NCBI GenBank assembly: GCA_025024175.1
Contig: QCXZ01000003.1
Span: forward strand, 61,956,023 to 62,020,022
From: Rhyzopertha dominica
Lineage: Eukaryota; Arthropoda; Insecta; Coleoptera; Bostrichidae
DNA: 64,000 nt
Reading direction: 5' to 3'
Shown: piece after piece, positions 33,420-46,560 of the stretch
Layout of the letters: each line of letters starts with the position of its first letter
Position numbering within the stretch: position 1 is the stretch's first letter
Translations under genes and position numbers: made by a program
The notes under the pieces: generated by a model
Seen by the model: only the letters and a program-made list of their open reading frames with translations
Told to the model about the DNA's origin: nothing
The model's database searches: none

Positions 33420-36400
33420 TCGTGATTAATTTACTTTCTTTCTTTCTGAAGTTGTCTTCCAGATCTCTCAAAAAGTAGTTCTGCCATTAGGTTGTTATCA
33501 TTTTCTGCATCTAAACCATCTTTTGTTGTTTCTTCTATATGCACCTCTGCTTTTCGTGTTCTTACTTTACAGCACGTACTAAAATACTTCCTCCTTATAA
33601 GCCGTTATTAGGGAGTAATATTTAGTGTAATTCCTGCCTCTTTTTGCTTTTATATTTTCTCAACGATATAGGTAAACTGTTTTGCATGTCTGTACAAAAT
33701 GATATCAAGACACATCTTTTCTCCTTACATGTTCATAAGCTTTTCGGTGACATTGTGAGTATCGGTTATCGTCAAATGAAAGGTAAAATTTTCAATTAGA
33801 CCTATTTAGTCTCCGGGTATTATGGTCAATTTTAAATATGACTTTATTCCCTGCGGCGTTAAATAAGTTTTAATCCTTATAAAATGTGGATAAGATTGTT
33901 AAAAAATGACTTCCACTTGAAGGTAATACGTTTTTCTCAAAACCCAAACCGGTGCGACAGCCGGCTCCAACTCAAAAATTTTATCAGCAATGGGAATCAT
34001 ATTACACCGCCTTTGAAAGAATCTTCATTCTCTACGTGTGGCATTTAGAAAACTGAATGCGGACAATCCGTTTTTAAGTAATTATTGTTCCAATCTGAAA
34101 ATATTCTTGCAGGTCCGAGGTCCCTTCCACTGAACTTAACTTTTGAAGGCGTTAAACTAGAAGGTTCTAATAAAATCTGGCTCACATCGGTGAAAAATTA
34201 CCTTCATTTAAAGGTGATACATTTATCTCAAATTCCAAGATGGCGCCTTCACGTTACCAACTCAAAAATGTTAAATGCCAAAAGAAAACTAGTTATGCAT
34301 ACAGTAATGCTTAGCAAATCAAAAAGGATGAACGTTTATGTGGCGTGAATGATTGAGTTGGTAACGACCGTAGAGTTGGGTTTTAAGGAATATTTATTGC
34401 CTGTAAAAGAAAGTTGTTTTTTTAAGATCCTACGCGTCAAAACTTAACATGAGGTTCATGCCGTTCAGTACTTAGAGGTTGGTTGGCAAGCTGGTATCTT
34501 CATCTGACGAGATGAAAAAACAGCGAATCCGGTCGCAGGGTCCAGCTTGGTAACCGTAATGGCCGTTTATTTTTAGGCTTTAATAACCATCAAAATGCAT
34601 GTCTATGCTGCGCTGTCTACAGCTCAACCAACTGCAGATAGATCTATTTTGCATGCCAATTTGTCAGGCTACAGGTCACTTCCTTTAGGAAGTAGTACCC
34701 GTTATGGCAGCTAGGTGGCTTTGTCATCATGTCAGTGTAATGCTGACAGATGGCATTGCCATCCTAAATTCTTACTTTAATAGTCATCGTTGTAACGAGT
34801 AAGTCTGCTTGGACGCGCACTCTATAGCAAGTATAGGCTATAGGCTCGTAACTGTTGTACTACTGGCAACACAGCATTGTAGTTGGAAGAACGGCCAGTT
34901 GGGATTACGATTTCGAACGGAAATTTTACAGTTTGTGATCGCCTCGTTGTTACGTCAGCCGCAGGACAATTCCGCCAATATTCTTTTCGTTTTACTGACC
35001 TAATACGTGACGGTAGCCACGCCACCGGGGACTGACCCTTTTGTTATTCAGCGGGGTATTCCCCGATGAGGCGCCTTTGACAGAAAAAATGCTATGTTGG
35101 GAAAGACATGTTAAGAAAACAATTAAACGATTGGCAGTGATGTGCTGTTATGTCAACATAACAACAGAATTAGCAATTTGTGATAATTAAAACAGTTTTT
35201 TTTTAACACAATTTGAACGCATTAAAGGTTACACTTGCATAGCTTGATGTTTTAATTTTTTCATTATATATAGGGTAAAGAGGAGTAAATGCAGTCATGG
35301 GGCGAGTTTCGTTAAGCCCTCTGTACTTTTTTTATACCGCTTTGGAGCATTTGTTGTGCGAAATTCGAAAATATTACCCTTTTTGTGCCTATATTACTTT
35401 TTATTAACCTATTTTAGTTCGTTTCGAAATATTCACTATTCATTTTGTTTTGGCTGCATTTATAATAATCTTATGTCTTTTACAACTTTATGAATTTTCA
35501 ACAAGGGATCTGATTCTGCTGCCAGATTTGAATATGGATGTTAACAAAGACTTTTATACCAACCATTAACATTTATTTCACCAAAATGCTCACAGATGTA
35601 TGGTAATCATAAGACTGGGGTAAGTGTAATCATTGACTACATTTGCCCCAGCCTCAATATCCTTGAGTTTTTAGTTTATAACTTAGCATCTTTCTATTGT
35701 TACAAGGTAATAAGAACAATGTATGAAAAAACCGTAGAAATATAGTATAAATACTTACTCTTAAAAAAAGCGGAAAAAGTTTTAGAAATAAGAAATTGCA
35801 TAGTGGTAAATAAAATTTAGTCTATGTTAAGTAAGTACATTAAAAATTTGAAGATTTAAAGATAGGCAAGCTTAAACTTTGTAAAAGGCAGCATTTTTTT
35901 TCACGTAAGTGTGTTCGAATAAAAATCCGTAAGAACTTTAATTTTAAATAACTATACTAGTAAATGGGTTAACATGAAGTAAGATTAGTTATTTGTCCTG
36001 AAGCTATCGATCAGACTTTCTAATTTTTGCTTTTAAACGATAGAATAAATTGAACAATGTCGTATTTGGTGTTTGCTGCAACTTTAACACGATTTCTTCT
36101 TCAGCCTTTCGTAGGTAGTTGTCTTGCAGTTTCAAAGGACCATTCACTCTTTCTCTTTAGGTTTCTACCTTGGTTTGAGGTCTGAGGTTGCGCGTTTGCT
36201 ACAGACTACCTGCAAAAACCTAAAATAATGACTAAGGACGACTTAGGTCCTTTCAACTAGTAGTATATAATAAGAACGGTAAGAGTAATTTAGTGATCAC
36301 GAAAAATATATCTGATTAACGTTAGCGAGGTTTATAATATTTTTTGCGCAATCCCAGTAAATGATTGTTTTCATATTATGTCAAAAGTGGTTTTTCACTA

Positions 36401-37515
36401 AATTTGCGAAGCGTGTTTTTCTGAAAGCTATTGATATTTTATGAAGTCACGGCTTTCTTAATTATTGTCGAAATTGAGATTCTAGAACCGGAAGATATGG
36501 TTTTATTTGTTAATAACTTGTAGTTTTCAAATTTTAAGACGCTTTGTTGCATTTGAGAGAGTTTTGAAGAGCAATGTCTCTGTAAAATGAACGACTCGTT
36601 CTTAAAGACTAAAGAATTATCGAAAAGTGATATGAAGTATATAGAAGATTTTCAAAGTGGTTGGAGACAAAAAAAAATCAACATCTTAGAAAGATATGGT
36701 GGCGTACTTTATCAAAGGGAATGAAAAATTAAAATCTTCAGGATGTATATGGACAGAAAATTCATGGTTAAAAGTACAGTTTTTGGTCATGACTCGCACG
36801 ATATTTCCAAATTCTTGACATTAATTGGCGATCTTAAAAAGAAAAATGTTGAATATAAACTAAGAAAGTCCAGTGCGTTTACTACCTAAACGTCTAGGTG
36901 TGTCAAATCAGGAGACCGAGATGGGTACTCACAGAAAAATTGAATACTGTTATTAGTTTTTTAACCACGGTTGGCGATGATGAGGAATTTGCACTCTTTA
37001 AACGTCAGTCCCTTCTTTTGATGACACATATACAGGGTGATTCACTAAGGGCACGAAGCGGCTGTATCTTTAAAACCACTCACGCTATCATTTCGAATAA
37101 TTTTCTTTTAGATGCAAACGTACCAGAGAAATTCACGAAAATATTTGGCACTTCATAAGTCTCCCGCTAGGAAGGCATACTTGATATCACGTTAGAGAGA
37201 AACATGAATAAATTAACAATAAAAAAAATACCGACAAAACGTTATATAAAACCTATAGTCTATTTTTCTAAAGTAGGAGCATGTTTAACACCATATTGAT
37301 TAGTCAGTTTTCTTGCTTTCTTGGAAGAGGAACAAATTGTAGTAATGATTTTTTGAAGTATGTTAGCATAAATATTTGTTTCTCGTGTTATGTTACTTGA
37401 TGTTAAATTAGCTTGTTATTGATGCTGCTTTGACATCAGTATTAAGAAATTATGGAATTGGATATGTTATATTCATGGAAAGTTCTATGAATTTGAAGGT
37501 GGTGTTCTGCGTCTA
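33420..37515. other. stretch with minor repeats, no gene
   Basis: Two related segments at 33895-33990 and 34185-34290 share TACTTCCA/CATTTGAAGGT and CCAACTCAAAAAT blocks, a degenerate tandem of about 290 bp. Repeat copy C lies at 34590-34785. A palindrome TGGGGTAAGTGTA / TACATTTGCCCCA sits at about 35617-35652. 36460-36720 resembles 20371-20600. A TATACAGGGTGATTC motif at 37031 resembles a transposon terminus. No domain-bearing frame was found. Confidence 0.45.
34590..34785 (-). repeat. interspersed foldback repeat, copy C
   Basis: Inverted relative to 6229-6478. Matches it from the AATTCTTAC border through CAATTTGTCAGGCTACAGGT, then skips about 80 bp and resumes with AACTGCAGATAGATCTATTT and GCTGCGCTGTCTACAGC. 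The skipped block is exactly the part that gives copy A its second foldback arm. Confidence 0.85.
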
Positions 37516-37519
37516 TTGG

Positions 37520-37890
37520 TCTTTCGTGATTCTTTCCTTTTTGATCCTCCTGATGAAGACTGTTTTCTTTTCAGCTACCTCCTTGTTTTAATAACCGCTA
37601 CATAGATACTTTGCGTGCTTTTATCAACTCTTCTTTTATTCGTTGTTCTTCTTTATTCATGATATAAATATTTTAAGAGCCTGCAGATGGCTTAACCGTT
37701 ATATACTGATCAAATCCTTTTCGTAACCTTCTACTGTTTATAATATTTCCTTTTGATATAAGTAGTAAGAAAACCATACATATCACATAGTTCAGAAAAT
37801 TGTGCAAAAGTTATTCCAGGATGGACAAGATCATGAAATACATGTCTTAGATTTGTTTTGTAATGTTTAAATAATACAGGGTTTCTACAA
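37520..37890 (-). pseudogene. unidentified coding remnants associated with the P-loop fragment
   Basis: The minus strand reads HYKTNLRHVFHDLVHPGITF then AQFSELCDMYGFLTTYIKRK (about 37730-37870), and at 37660 starts MNKEEQRIKEELIKARKVSM, continuing with a Lys/Glu/Ser-rich stretch after a stop. The coding-like composition and charged N-terminus suggest decayed genes. They lie downstream of the P-loop fragment in the same orientation. I do not recognise the family. Confidence 0.35.
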
Positions 37891-38404
37891 ATGATTCATG
37901 CATTCAGGGCGCTTATGGAAATTATTATCGATTAAATCAATTTGCCGCGACTCAATAAAGTGACGTATGCTTGTCATCTGTCGATTTTTATATTGCTTCA
38001 TTTATTTTAATATGAGAAAACGTCTGGGAGTGTGTATTTTCAACATATTCTGTAGTGTTTTGTGGGATAATTAACTTTAACGTTGCAGAAAACTCACATT
38101 TCGGAGATGTGGGCTGACACTGATCTGCAACCTTCAGTACCTACTATCGCCGTACATATTGTAGCTTGGCAGTACTTACAAAAAATCGGCACAAGGAATT
38201 CAAAAATCAACGCCGCCCGCGTTGCATGAGTCATTTATAGAGGCCCTGTACTATATAATGAGCATTATCTCTAATTAACCTTCGTTTGGAAAGAAAAAAC
38301 ATTTATAAATAATTTTCTACCTAGTCGAAAAAGATCTCTAATTTTGTCTTAAATCTTTAGTGAAGGATATTTCTTCGAAAATGTATACTATACTTTTCAG
38401 TCTT

Positions 38405-38640
38405 TCAAAAATTTTTCTTAATAATACGTACTTTAGTTTTTAAATAAAAGTACCTTACTCCATTTTTATGTACTAACAAGGAGATCATTAAATTGTTTTT
38501 TCCACATCCACTAGGTCCGCATATTATACATCTTACATTGTTGGGGAACAGAAGACCGTTTTGTTGAATATCTCCAACTTTAGCAATAAAGAGTTGATTA
38601 AAATCTTCTACAATTAAATTATTACATTTTTTACTGTTCT
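38405..38640 (-). pseudogene. P-loop NTPase remnant
   Basis: The minus strand reads NLIVEDFNQLFIAKVGDIQQ then NGLLFPNNVRCIICGPSGCG, followed by KNNLMISLLVHKNGVRYFYL. GPSGCGKN aligns with a Walker A motif (GPSGxGKT/S), with the hydroxyl residue after Lys changed to Asn, which would abolish nucleotide binding. The preceding hydrophobic strand (VRCIIC) fits the usual beta-strand before a P-loop. The frame stops soon after. Similar P-loop proteins occur in multi-gene insect mobile elements and virus-like elements (family impression, not checked). No Walker B was identified. Confidence 0.5.
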
Positions 38641-38644
38641 CATA

Positions 38645-40120
38645 ATTATTGTTGTAGCAGTTACTTCATTCAACAAGTTTTATTTATATATACCACGATA
38701 GCTATAAATATGCTTATATTCATGCTTTCTTGGGGAATGCACATACCTAGTGGTTATGGATTTTGTAGATCGGGAACTAAAGTTTTCTCTGGTTGCTATG
38801 GTAACGACACTGCAAAGAAAAATAACCTCAAAATTTCTAAATGCTATATCTTAAACACCTTAACCAAATTTAACGAACTAGGACTTAGTTTAGAGGCAGT
38901 TTCAACTTGGTTTTTAAACAGTTCTAGAGGGCGCCATTTGAAAAGTTGTCGTACATTCCGAAATTTTCAAAAAATGTAAACAGGAGGTTGTACTTTCTTG
39001 ATTTCGTTTTGTAGGGTATTATGTAAGAGAGTTGTGAAAATTCGAGGCGATTCTCAATCTTGACATAATAGAATAAAAAGCAACTTTCTCATTGCATTCT
39101 AAAAACAAAACATTTAAGAAAAACTATGATAAAAACTTGACATTATTAGCTTTTCTCGTTTTGAAAGTTATTGCCAAAATTCACACAAAATAAAAAAGGA
39201 AGGAATCAAAGCGATAGTGTGAAGGGTTTCAGGACACAACCGCCCCGTACCCTTAGTGAAGCACCACGTATATATTCCATATTTAATATGAAACCTAAGC
39301 ATGCTTCGCTTTATGATTCCTCAAGCTTTTCTTAATCAATCTGACCGAACAAAAACACCGTCCAGCAGAGAAAATGAATTTGCGCTCTGTCATGGTCTGA
39401 AAATATTTCATTTCCTTTCCACGGCTGTACGCACGCTTCGTCGCCGGATGTATCGTGTCTGTTCCGTAACGGGGAGCTTTTTGTCCGCGATGTGTGGCGC
39501 GCCGATTTAATAAAGTCTTCATTAATAACCCAAAGCGTTCTTATTTTACATCGCGCAATAAGTTGTTAAAAAAGCATCGCCGGCGCCAGCTCACTCGCTG
39601 TAATTCCCACATTTCTCGTTCTTTCAAATTAAAGACCTGCCATAAAACATCCCTTTCTCGGCGCGAAAAAAGGAAATCTCGCTAAATTTGAATAACTCAT
39701 TTCTAAGGGCGACCGACTTAAACATGTCACTTAGGACAATATTCTCGGCGGAGTAGCAAACTTCCTCGCAGTGTCGGGAAGTGTGACCCGGCAGTGATTT
39801 TTCAGCATCATTTTATGTCACTTTGGCCTGAAAGGCAAACCGTGTTAGGAAAATACGCGGAATTTACAGATCACTTTCGGTCGGTTAACTTCAATCAGAA
39901 AGTTCTCATTGTGCAAACGAAAATCGATGTTTCGCCATCTGCACCCTCATAAAACTTTGCGCTGGCCGTTCGGCAAAGCGCACAACTTTTCGAGATGAGG
40001 TGTTGTTATCGGTGTCTTCGAACAACTTAATATTAACCCCGCTATCCAAATTCTTGGTTGGAAAAAAAGAAGTTAAATTTTCTTAGTGGTGAATTTGCAG
40101 ACTGGGTTCGTGTATGTAAC
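38645..40120. other. stretch with a GC-richer island, no gene
   Basis: 38645-39280 is AT-rich with no domain. 39290-40030 is noticeably GC-richer, with words such as GCATCGCCGGCGCCAGC and GCTGGCCGTTCGGC. Its overlapping open frames on both strands show no recognisable domain. No second copy in the window. Confidence 0.4.
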
Positions 40121-40320
40121 TAGAACCAATGAGAATGGTTAAACTGTATGGGAAAAATCCTAACCACAATAATTTCGGCGGCTAAACTGCCATCTTCAGT
40201 AGAAGTTAAAACAAGCAACTTCTTGAAATATCTTGCTGGATTTAGCCAGATTTTGTCTGAAAATGAAGTCATGTCAACATGTTATTAAAATTCTAGAATT
40301 GTTGGTATATGTACTTCTTT

Positions 40321-40615
40321 CAGGTCGATGATTACGATACTGAATTCAGATTTTAGAACTTCAGGATGGCGGATCCAATATTTCGCACACATTTTAAGAA
40401 AGTTATTCAAACTTAGTATTTCGAAGTTATTGGGAGCATTAATTAAGAAACTAGATTCAGAATGTTCAAAATGGCGGACATATTTAAAAAGGTGATTAGG
40501 TAAATCTTTTTGAAACTTGGTATTTCGGAGATTTTGAGGTCGTTGATTACAGAACTGAATTCTAATTTACAAACCTCAAAATAGCGAATCCAACATGACT
40601 GAAAAAGAGCGGTGT
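40321..40615 (+). repeat. degenerate tandem repeat, about 3 units of about 105 bp
   Basis: Units share AACTT(A/G)GTATTTCG, GATTAC...ACTGAATTC and AAAATGGCGGA(T/C)... blocks, phased about 105 bp apart. Divergent between units. This kind of short tandem is often carried inside non-autonomous insect elements. Confidence 0.6.
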
Positions 40616-40701
40616 ATGAACTCTTATCTTACATGTAATAAAAAAAACTTACGCAGACCAGAAAACATTTTATATTTTTATTATGCACATTTGTTAAAAA
40701 A

Positions 40702-40935
40702 TTAATCATCATCTAAATCGTCGTCGTCGTTATCGTTTTGATTATTACTATCATAATCATCATCTTCATATATATCATGTCCACTATCTGATTTAACTGC
40801 ATCGTCACTGACTCCAGCATTTGTATAACAATCACTTTCTAAAGAGGTAAGTGGAGATGCAAGTCGAACCAATATGTTTAGTACTTGTGGTGAAAGATAT
40901 TTTAATATTTTCGAGGAAGTCAGTATCTGATGCAA
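40702..40935 (-). other. open reading frame with Asp-rich C-terminus, unidentified
   Basis: 77 codons on the minus strand, ending YEDDDYDSNNQNDNDDDD then LDDD and a stop. A GAC/GAT-rich microsatellite-like stretch encodes the tail. The upstream part (TSSKILKYLSPQVLNILVRL) has no recognised domain, and an overlapping frame at 40832-41032 is also open. It could be a gene fragment or simply a low-complexity tract read in a lucky frame. Confidence 0.3.
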
Positions 40936-41139
40936 TTGAAAACCTAGGGAATATGTCCTCCATATTTTTATTCCGGCTTTTAATATGTGAATAGTTAATA
41001 ATATAATAACTGTAATGTTTCTTTTCTAGCACCTAAATAAAGGAAAATTATTTGAAATAAAATTTAAAAATACAAATTTACCCACTTTTCAGATTCGCAA
41101 TGTGCTCCTTTTAATTGACTTGGTATTAAAACAAAACTT

Positions 41140-41785
41140 TTTACATTTTAATGTACAAGAGAACGGTTTGGCCATGGGATCTAATTTCTCTCTTCTTTGC
41201 GAGATTTTTATGTCTACTATTTAGCACCCAACTAGATAATTTTAATAAATTTGAACACATTTGTTTCTGGTATCGGTATGTGGATGATGGTATTCTCTTA
41301 TTTGACGGTAACTTGGCTGATGTCACTGATTTAAGTAATTTTTAAATAACCTACATCCTTCCATTTCACTCACTTTTGAAATTGAAACATCCTCCTTAAT
41401 AATTTATTTTTTTCACTTCATCTCCCTACTCATAAATTAGCTGCTTTACACCACCCCCTTCACAGGTTATTTAATCTTCCTATGAATAATCAGAATTTCA
41501 CTTTAGAATTAAAAATCATCAATTACTTGGGTTCAATGAAGCGATTCCCTAAAAAAACGTAGTTAAAATATTTCACAGAATAAAAATCTCGTTAAGTTTG
41601 AGAGAATTGAGGAGATATTTTACTTTTCCATCCATTGGTGCATTATATATGAAAATAGGTCACTTACCTAACATTGTATTTTCCTATATAGTGTTTATCA
41701 ATTTAGTTTCACTATTAGTTAAAAACAAAGATGGTATCCCTTATTTAAAGCGTGCTGGTGTTTATTCCATCAAGTGTTTTAATTG
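41140..41785 (+). pseudogene. Penelope-like reverse transcriptase remnant
   Basis: Plus strand: NGLAMGSNFSLLCEIFMSTI (motif B region of Penelope RT) shifts frame into FEHICFWYRYVDDGILLFDG, the YVDD motif C with its flanking FWYR...DG signature. Later, broken frames continue toward the right pLTR. The catalytic aspartates of YVDD remain but stops and frameshifts abound, so it is inactive. Confidence 0.82.
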
Positions 41786-42199
41786 AAACAATTTCACTTC
41801 CACTGAAATTACGGTGAATATCCACCGGTTAATTCGGTCAGATTTCAAGAAGTTACCTTAATATTCTACTGCTGAAATACGTGTATAGATTATTGTAATT
41901 TCTAACATTGTGGTTAGGGTTATTTTTTACCGTTTCGATGTGAGGTTAGCCATGTGCTTTACAGATCATTTGGATCATTCTGTCTTGACTACAGCGAGCC
42001 TGTGGGGTTTTCCAAAAAAATTAATTTTAATAATGTTTGCAATGTTTTGAGGTAAGCTTGTTTGCCTTTCTGGATAGTTCTGTAACACCTTTCTCTGTAG
42101 TTTTCTGTAAACTGAAGAAGCTGAGGCTGGGGGTCTTACACCTCTGAAACATGTAGATCAGAGTTATTATTTCTTTCATATATTCCCTAGAGAAATACG

Positions 42200-42400
42200 T
42201 TTTCTTTATTTACTAAACATTTAGATTCAAGCGATTAGAAAGACACTATGAATTCACCGAACTTAGATCATTGTGTAAATCATTGAGATTTTGAGACCAT
42301 CCACAAACAACATCATCGATGAGGTAAACAAATCATTGATATTGACGAAAAATAGTAGTGGACCTAAGTTAGATATCCGGGGGATGCCGAAAGTAGGGAT
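42200..42400 (-). pseudogene. LINE reverse transcriptase fragment
   Basis: The minus strand reads PRISNLGPLLFFVNINDLFT then MMLFVDGLKISMIYT, matching the GPLLF..NDL and YADDxKI region of LINE RT (catalytic YADD here FVDG). It ends in SNRLNLN, as expected for the region after motif C. Short and inactive. Confidence 0.6.
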
Positions 42401-44790
42401 TTGAAATAAAGTTGGCATAACGTACTCTGTTTTCTCAGCTCAAAAGGTAAGAGTGAAAAAGACGAACCAGGGAAGAGCAAAAGCCAAACCCTGCCTTGAG
42501 TACCTTCATCTCTGAGAAAAGCAGGCTGATTTTGTTATAGTGGACCTAACATGCATGAAGCCATATTATATTCGATTCTATTGGTCTAATTTAATAAACA
42601 CACTATTGAAGAAATTTGCAAATGCATTTAATTTAATTTAATTTAATTTAATGGATCAGATATCTGGAGGTTACTGTAACTCATTATTCCAGAAATCCTA
42701 GTGGTTCGCCTCTCAAATTGAATAAATGACCAAGGTCTATTTGGTTCATTGCAGATCGTAGTAGTTTTTAGTAGAAATGTTGGTAAGCCTTTGTTTTATT
42801 TTGGTACAATATTTCTGAAACATTTCCAAATAGTATTGAGGTCGAAATCTCTCTTTATACATCTTAATCGTTTTAGATTTCAAACAAATACATTTAATAA
42901 TCTGAGAGGAGAGTTCGGGTGGATACGGATCCCGAGATCGAGAATTATTATATTTTGGAATGTTCATCAGTGCTTTTTATGATACCCTGTATCATAAAAA
43001 GCATCACAAGCAAAATTGACATCACTGGTATTTCTAAGAAAAGACCAATAAATATACATCAAGGACAAAATTGCATAATTGGGGATGATTAGCTTGTTTT
43101 GAAGCAGTGATTGTTAAGCCAACGTATTTCGTCCTTGGAATCGTTGTGGCTATTTTTAGATTATTACAACTAAAGTATAAATTATTTCAATTTTCTGTAA
43201 TTAAAAAAGATGCTGCTTCTATTGCGCGATTCGCTACTTCATCTATTTCACTTTTCCCTGCGCCTTTGTTCGAGCTGTCATTGATAAAACCGGCGAAACA
43301 CTACGCCCCTGATCGGATCAGAAGTAAACTGTTGTACAAGCACGGGCAAAAACTCATAATGGATTAATCAATAATACGGCGAAGAATGCCGTTAGCTCAG
43401 CTGCTCGGCAAGATTAATGTTTGCTCAAATTAAAGGTGTGTACACACATAATACAGCCAAGTAGCGAGGATGGCGGCTCCAGACTGCTCAAATGACAGCC
43501 ACCATCCCGCAGCTCAATACAGTTTTCTAACTATTTAAGTAAAACTCGTGCGCGCCTGCGAAACAATGTTTAACTTGTCAGAAACGTATTTGTGGGTAAT
43601 TGATGACCCAAACTAGCGAACTGCACAAACACCGTTCCATTTCCTCGTTTCTTTGATAAAAACAAAAAAAACTTGCGCTGTAGTATTCGTTGCTTCCACG
43701 GTGTCGGAGTCTACGTTCTTTGTGGTGAAAATGTATGCAGTTAGCGGATACAGTGGTGTAGCTTCCGGCTGATTCGTGTGGTAGATGGAGGAAGGAGGGG
43801 GTTAAAAAGGCTTTACGGTTGATTTGCTTTTCTCTTATATATATACATTTCCCTGTATCTTTCTTTGGATTTGAATAAAAGTAAAATAAAATGCAAAATC
43901 TTTACGCTATTAAACTCAAGTTTGCTTTAAGGATCATGTGATTTAGCTCGTTATTTCTTCCACTCAAATGTGTAACATGCTAACATGTATATGTAAATGT
44001 CGTAGCATAGATTAATTAAGAACGATTTTCCACCCATGTACAGTCAGCAAAAGCCTTTTTGCAACGAGTAGGTGTTACCGACATGTTATCTTATTTCACT
44101 TCTCCTTATCGCTAGAGGGTGCTATAGCCTAGAAAGGTGGACGATGGCTACCCGCTTTTCGCCCCATCCGTAAGTTATTAAAATGCGTTAGTGGTTAGAG
44201 GCCATAAATTACACTGCAATAAGATAAACAGCCCCTAGTAACAGCAGGGGAGCTTGAGGAAGTGTTTACACCAATTTCTTACCTGCTAAAGAAATATCAT
44301 TGTTGCTTTCTTCAATGCAGTTTACTTGTACAGATTTTAATTTAAATACTTTCATAATTATTTACTGTTTGATCCACCTAATAGATGTGCTCATTACCGC
44401 ATAGCTTCAAAGTTTCTTCTTCTAAAAATTTGTCGACAGCTTTTGTGAACAGAAATATTACGCAAGATATAATTACACGTTAATAAGTATTATGCCGCTG
44501 CGAGCAAAAATAGCTTCCTCAAAGGTATAGCTACATTAGTTTTTAATCTGAAGTGCTTCCGTCAATCATTACAGTATGTTTGAAAACACTCTTCAAATTC
44601 AAATTTTTAAGTATGATCATTCAGGTGTATAATTGTATATGATAATTCAACTACCTCAGCCAAAAATGTTTACAGTACGATGAACAAGACTAATTATGTT
44701 GTAACAGATTAGTGGACTATTAATCAAATTTAAAATAAAGCTAAATTTTGATAATATTTTTTTGTTGCAGAATTTTCTTTTTGAAATTAA
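42401..44790. other. stretch without recognisable genes
   Basis: An (ATTTA)n-type pentanucleotide microsatellite is at about 42625-42652. A perfect short palindrome around TGATACCCTGTATCA is at about 42979-42993. Near 43387 the sequence GCCGTTAGCTCAGCTGCTCGG resembles a tRNA D arm and A box, but no B box follows. Overlapping open frames at 42746-42982 and 43107-43367 show no domain. Confidence 0.45.
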
Positions 44791-44792
44791 AA

Positions 44793-46560
44793 TGCACTTA
44801 GCTTCTTTTTTTGTGGAATAAAATGCTGTATCATTTAGTTTAAGAAATTGTCCTACAATGACAAAAATTTATATTTAAATATTTCTAATTAGAATTTCAA
44901 AACTATCTCTCAAAGGAAAATGAAAACTAACAGTTACGTCAATAGTTATCTACAGAATATAATGCTCAAATCAATTATTCAAAAGATGTATCATTTTCTG
45001 CAGTAAAAAATTAAACTACGTTATAAAACAGTCGATTGACAATAACAAATAAATGAGTGTGTGGGTGAAGTACTATCTTGCCCATTTCGAAAGCAGACGC
45101 GTCATTTCAACAGTTGCGTCTTAATTTAAATTTCATTAACGTATGCTTTATTTTTCTCTTTGAGCGTTTACTGTACTACCTGTATAATTTGTATTTTATC
45201 AGGCTTTTCAATTTCTCAATTAAAAGTTTGAAAAGAAGACGTAATGGTGATTCACATAATGGTTTATACTTAGTAATAATGTAAAGATTCTTGGAAAGAT
45301 TAGGACAGTAAAAAAATAATCCGAACGAAATCTTTTGTTGCATGTAACGATGGGGCAATAACGATTAAATAAATAATTTAGTATTGTATATAACAAAAAA
45401 TATTAATATTTTTGTACTTTTAAAATATTTATAATGCTCATTACTTCTAATTAAAAACGACCTGTCCGCTTGTCCAGCATAAAATTGAATGCAATCATTT
45501 CATGAAAAACTATAAACACCTGAGAATGGCCATGGCAGGAGAAGAATTTAGATAAACTAATATTAACTTTTTATAAAAAAATATTAACTACAGCAAGTCT
45601 ATTTAGATCAGTATTAACTTATGAATTAGGCTCCTAAAGCTAGAAAATCTCTAGATATTTATGGAAGCGAAAACAACTTCTTAAGATATGCTTTAACGAA
45701 GCTTAACTTAAACGGGACTTAACATCCCATTATATCAAAAAAAATTTGCTTAAAAACATAGGTAAAGATTCATTACAAGAACTTTAACCTAGTTTTCGTA
45801 CATAGACTAAATTGTGCCAAGAGACTTTGTATCAATTAAATTAAACAGTTATAACTTGAATTAAGTAAATGAAAACTCGAATGAAAAAAATAGCTATAGA
45901 CCATTCTATTCTGCCTAAAAGTTTTGTGGTCTACAGTAATGGTTAAACAATTTTACCTATTTTCGGATGTAAAAGGAAAAGCGTGATCTAAGTTGCACGG
46001 ATTTTAATACGTTTATGTAGGTAAGGAAAATTTGAACGGAAATGCCAATAACAGGCGTAGTCATTGAATACCATGCGTATAACTACACCTCGTTGCTATT
46101 TTTTTCACATATTATCTTGCGTTTTTTAGAATTGTCGCCAACATTTTTCCTCCCATGTCATTAAAAAATATATTTATAAACACAAAATTACGAGTATGAC
46201 ACTTTATATCCTACGTTGTTTGACTTGTTCTCAAAAATACGTCAATCAACGTTTCCGAATATTATTTACTTATTCAAATTTTGTTAATATGAAGTAAAAT
46301 TTACCTTGCCATGCATTTATGCTCAAGCTCTAGTGCAACAAATAGTATCCAGAAATGTATCCGCTAAGAAGAAAAGCAATAAATTCTAATTGCAAGAGTT
46401 TATTTGCCTTGTACCCATAAAATTTGCGACAGGTGGGCCACACAAAGACTGGACAGCTCTTAGCTCTTGAGGGTCTCGACGTAATAACACATCTGCGGTA
46501 GCGCCCTCTAACGAAAGGGATTTTATTTTAAGAAAAGGAGTCGGTAAGGCCCTAACTATC
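44793..46560 (+). repeat. long interspersed repeat, copy 2
   Basis: Same orientation as 14725-16775 and alignable across nearly its whole length. It lacks the insertion found in copy 1 at 15110-15957. It has its own extra block at about 45666-46295, between the TAGATATTTATGGA and AAATTTACCTTGCCATGCA landmarks, which are adjacent in copy 1. A LINE RT fragment of opposite orientation abuts its right end. Confidence 0.85.
45666..46295. mobile_element. about 630-bp block present only in long-repeat copy 2
   Basis: Defined by comparison with copy 1, where the flanking landmarks are contiguous. AT-rich, no domain. Short flanking similarity (ATGGAAG / ATGAAGT) might be a target duplication but is not clean. 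It could also be sequence lost from copy 1. Confidence 0.45.

Larger units (their letters stand above)
40145..41960 (+). mobile_element. decayed Penelope-like element with inverted pLTRs
   Basis: The left tail (40150-40270), inverted, matches the right tail (41790-41945). They share AACCACAAT / ATTGTGGTT, TTTCAAGAAGTT and CTACTG...GAAAT. The left tail on the minus strand keeps a hammerhead-like core, CTGAAGA (40199-40193), a GGC/GCC stem II and GAAA (40176-40173). The right tail has lost stem II by deletion (TCTACTGCTGAAATACG). An RT remnant lies near the right end. A tandem repeat and an acidic open frame occupy the left-centre, so the unit is composite. Confidence 0.7.

Noticed and set aside
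34809..35025. overlapping open frames on both strands
   Set aside because: Both strands open simultaneously with no domain, typical of a GC-richer non-coding stretch.
43385..43425. tRNA gene suggested by TAGCTCAGCTGCTCGG
   Set aside because: D-arm-like start only; no T arm and no acceptor stem.
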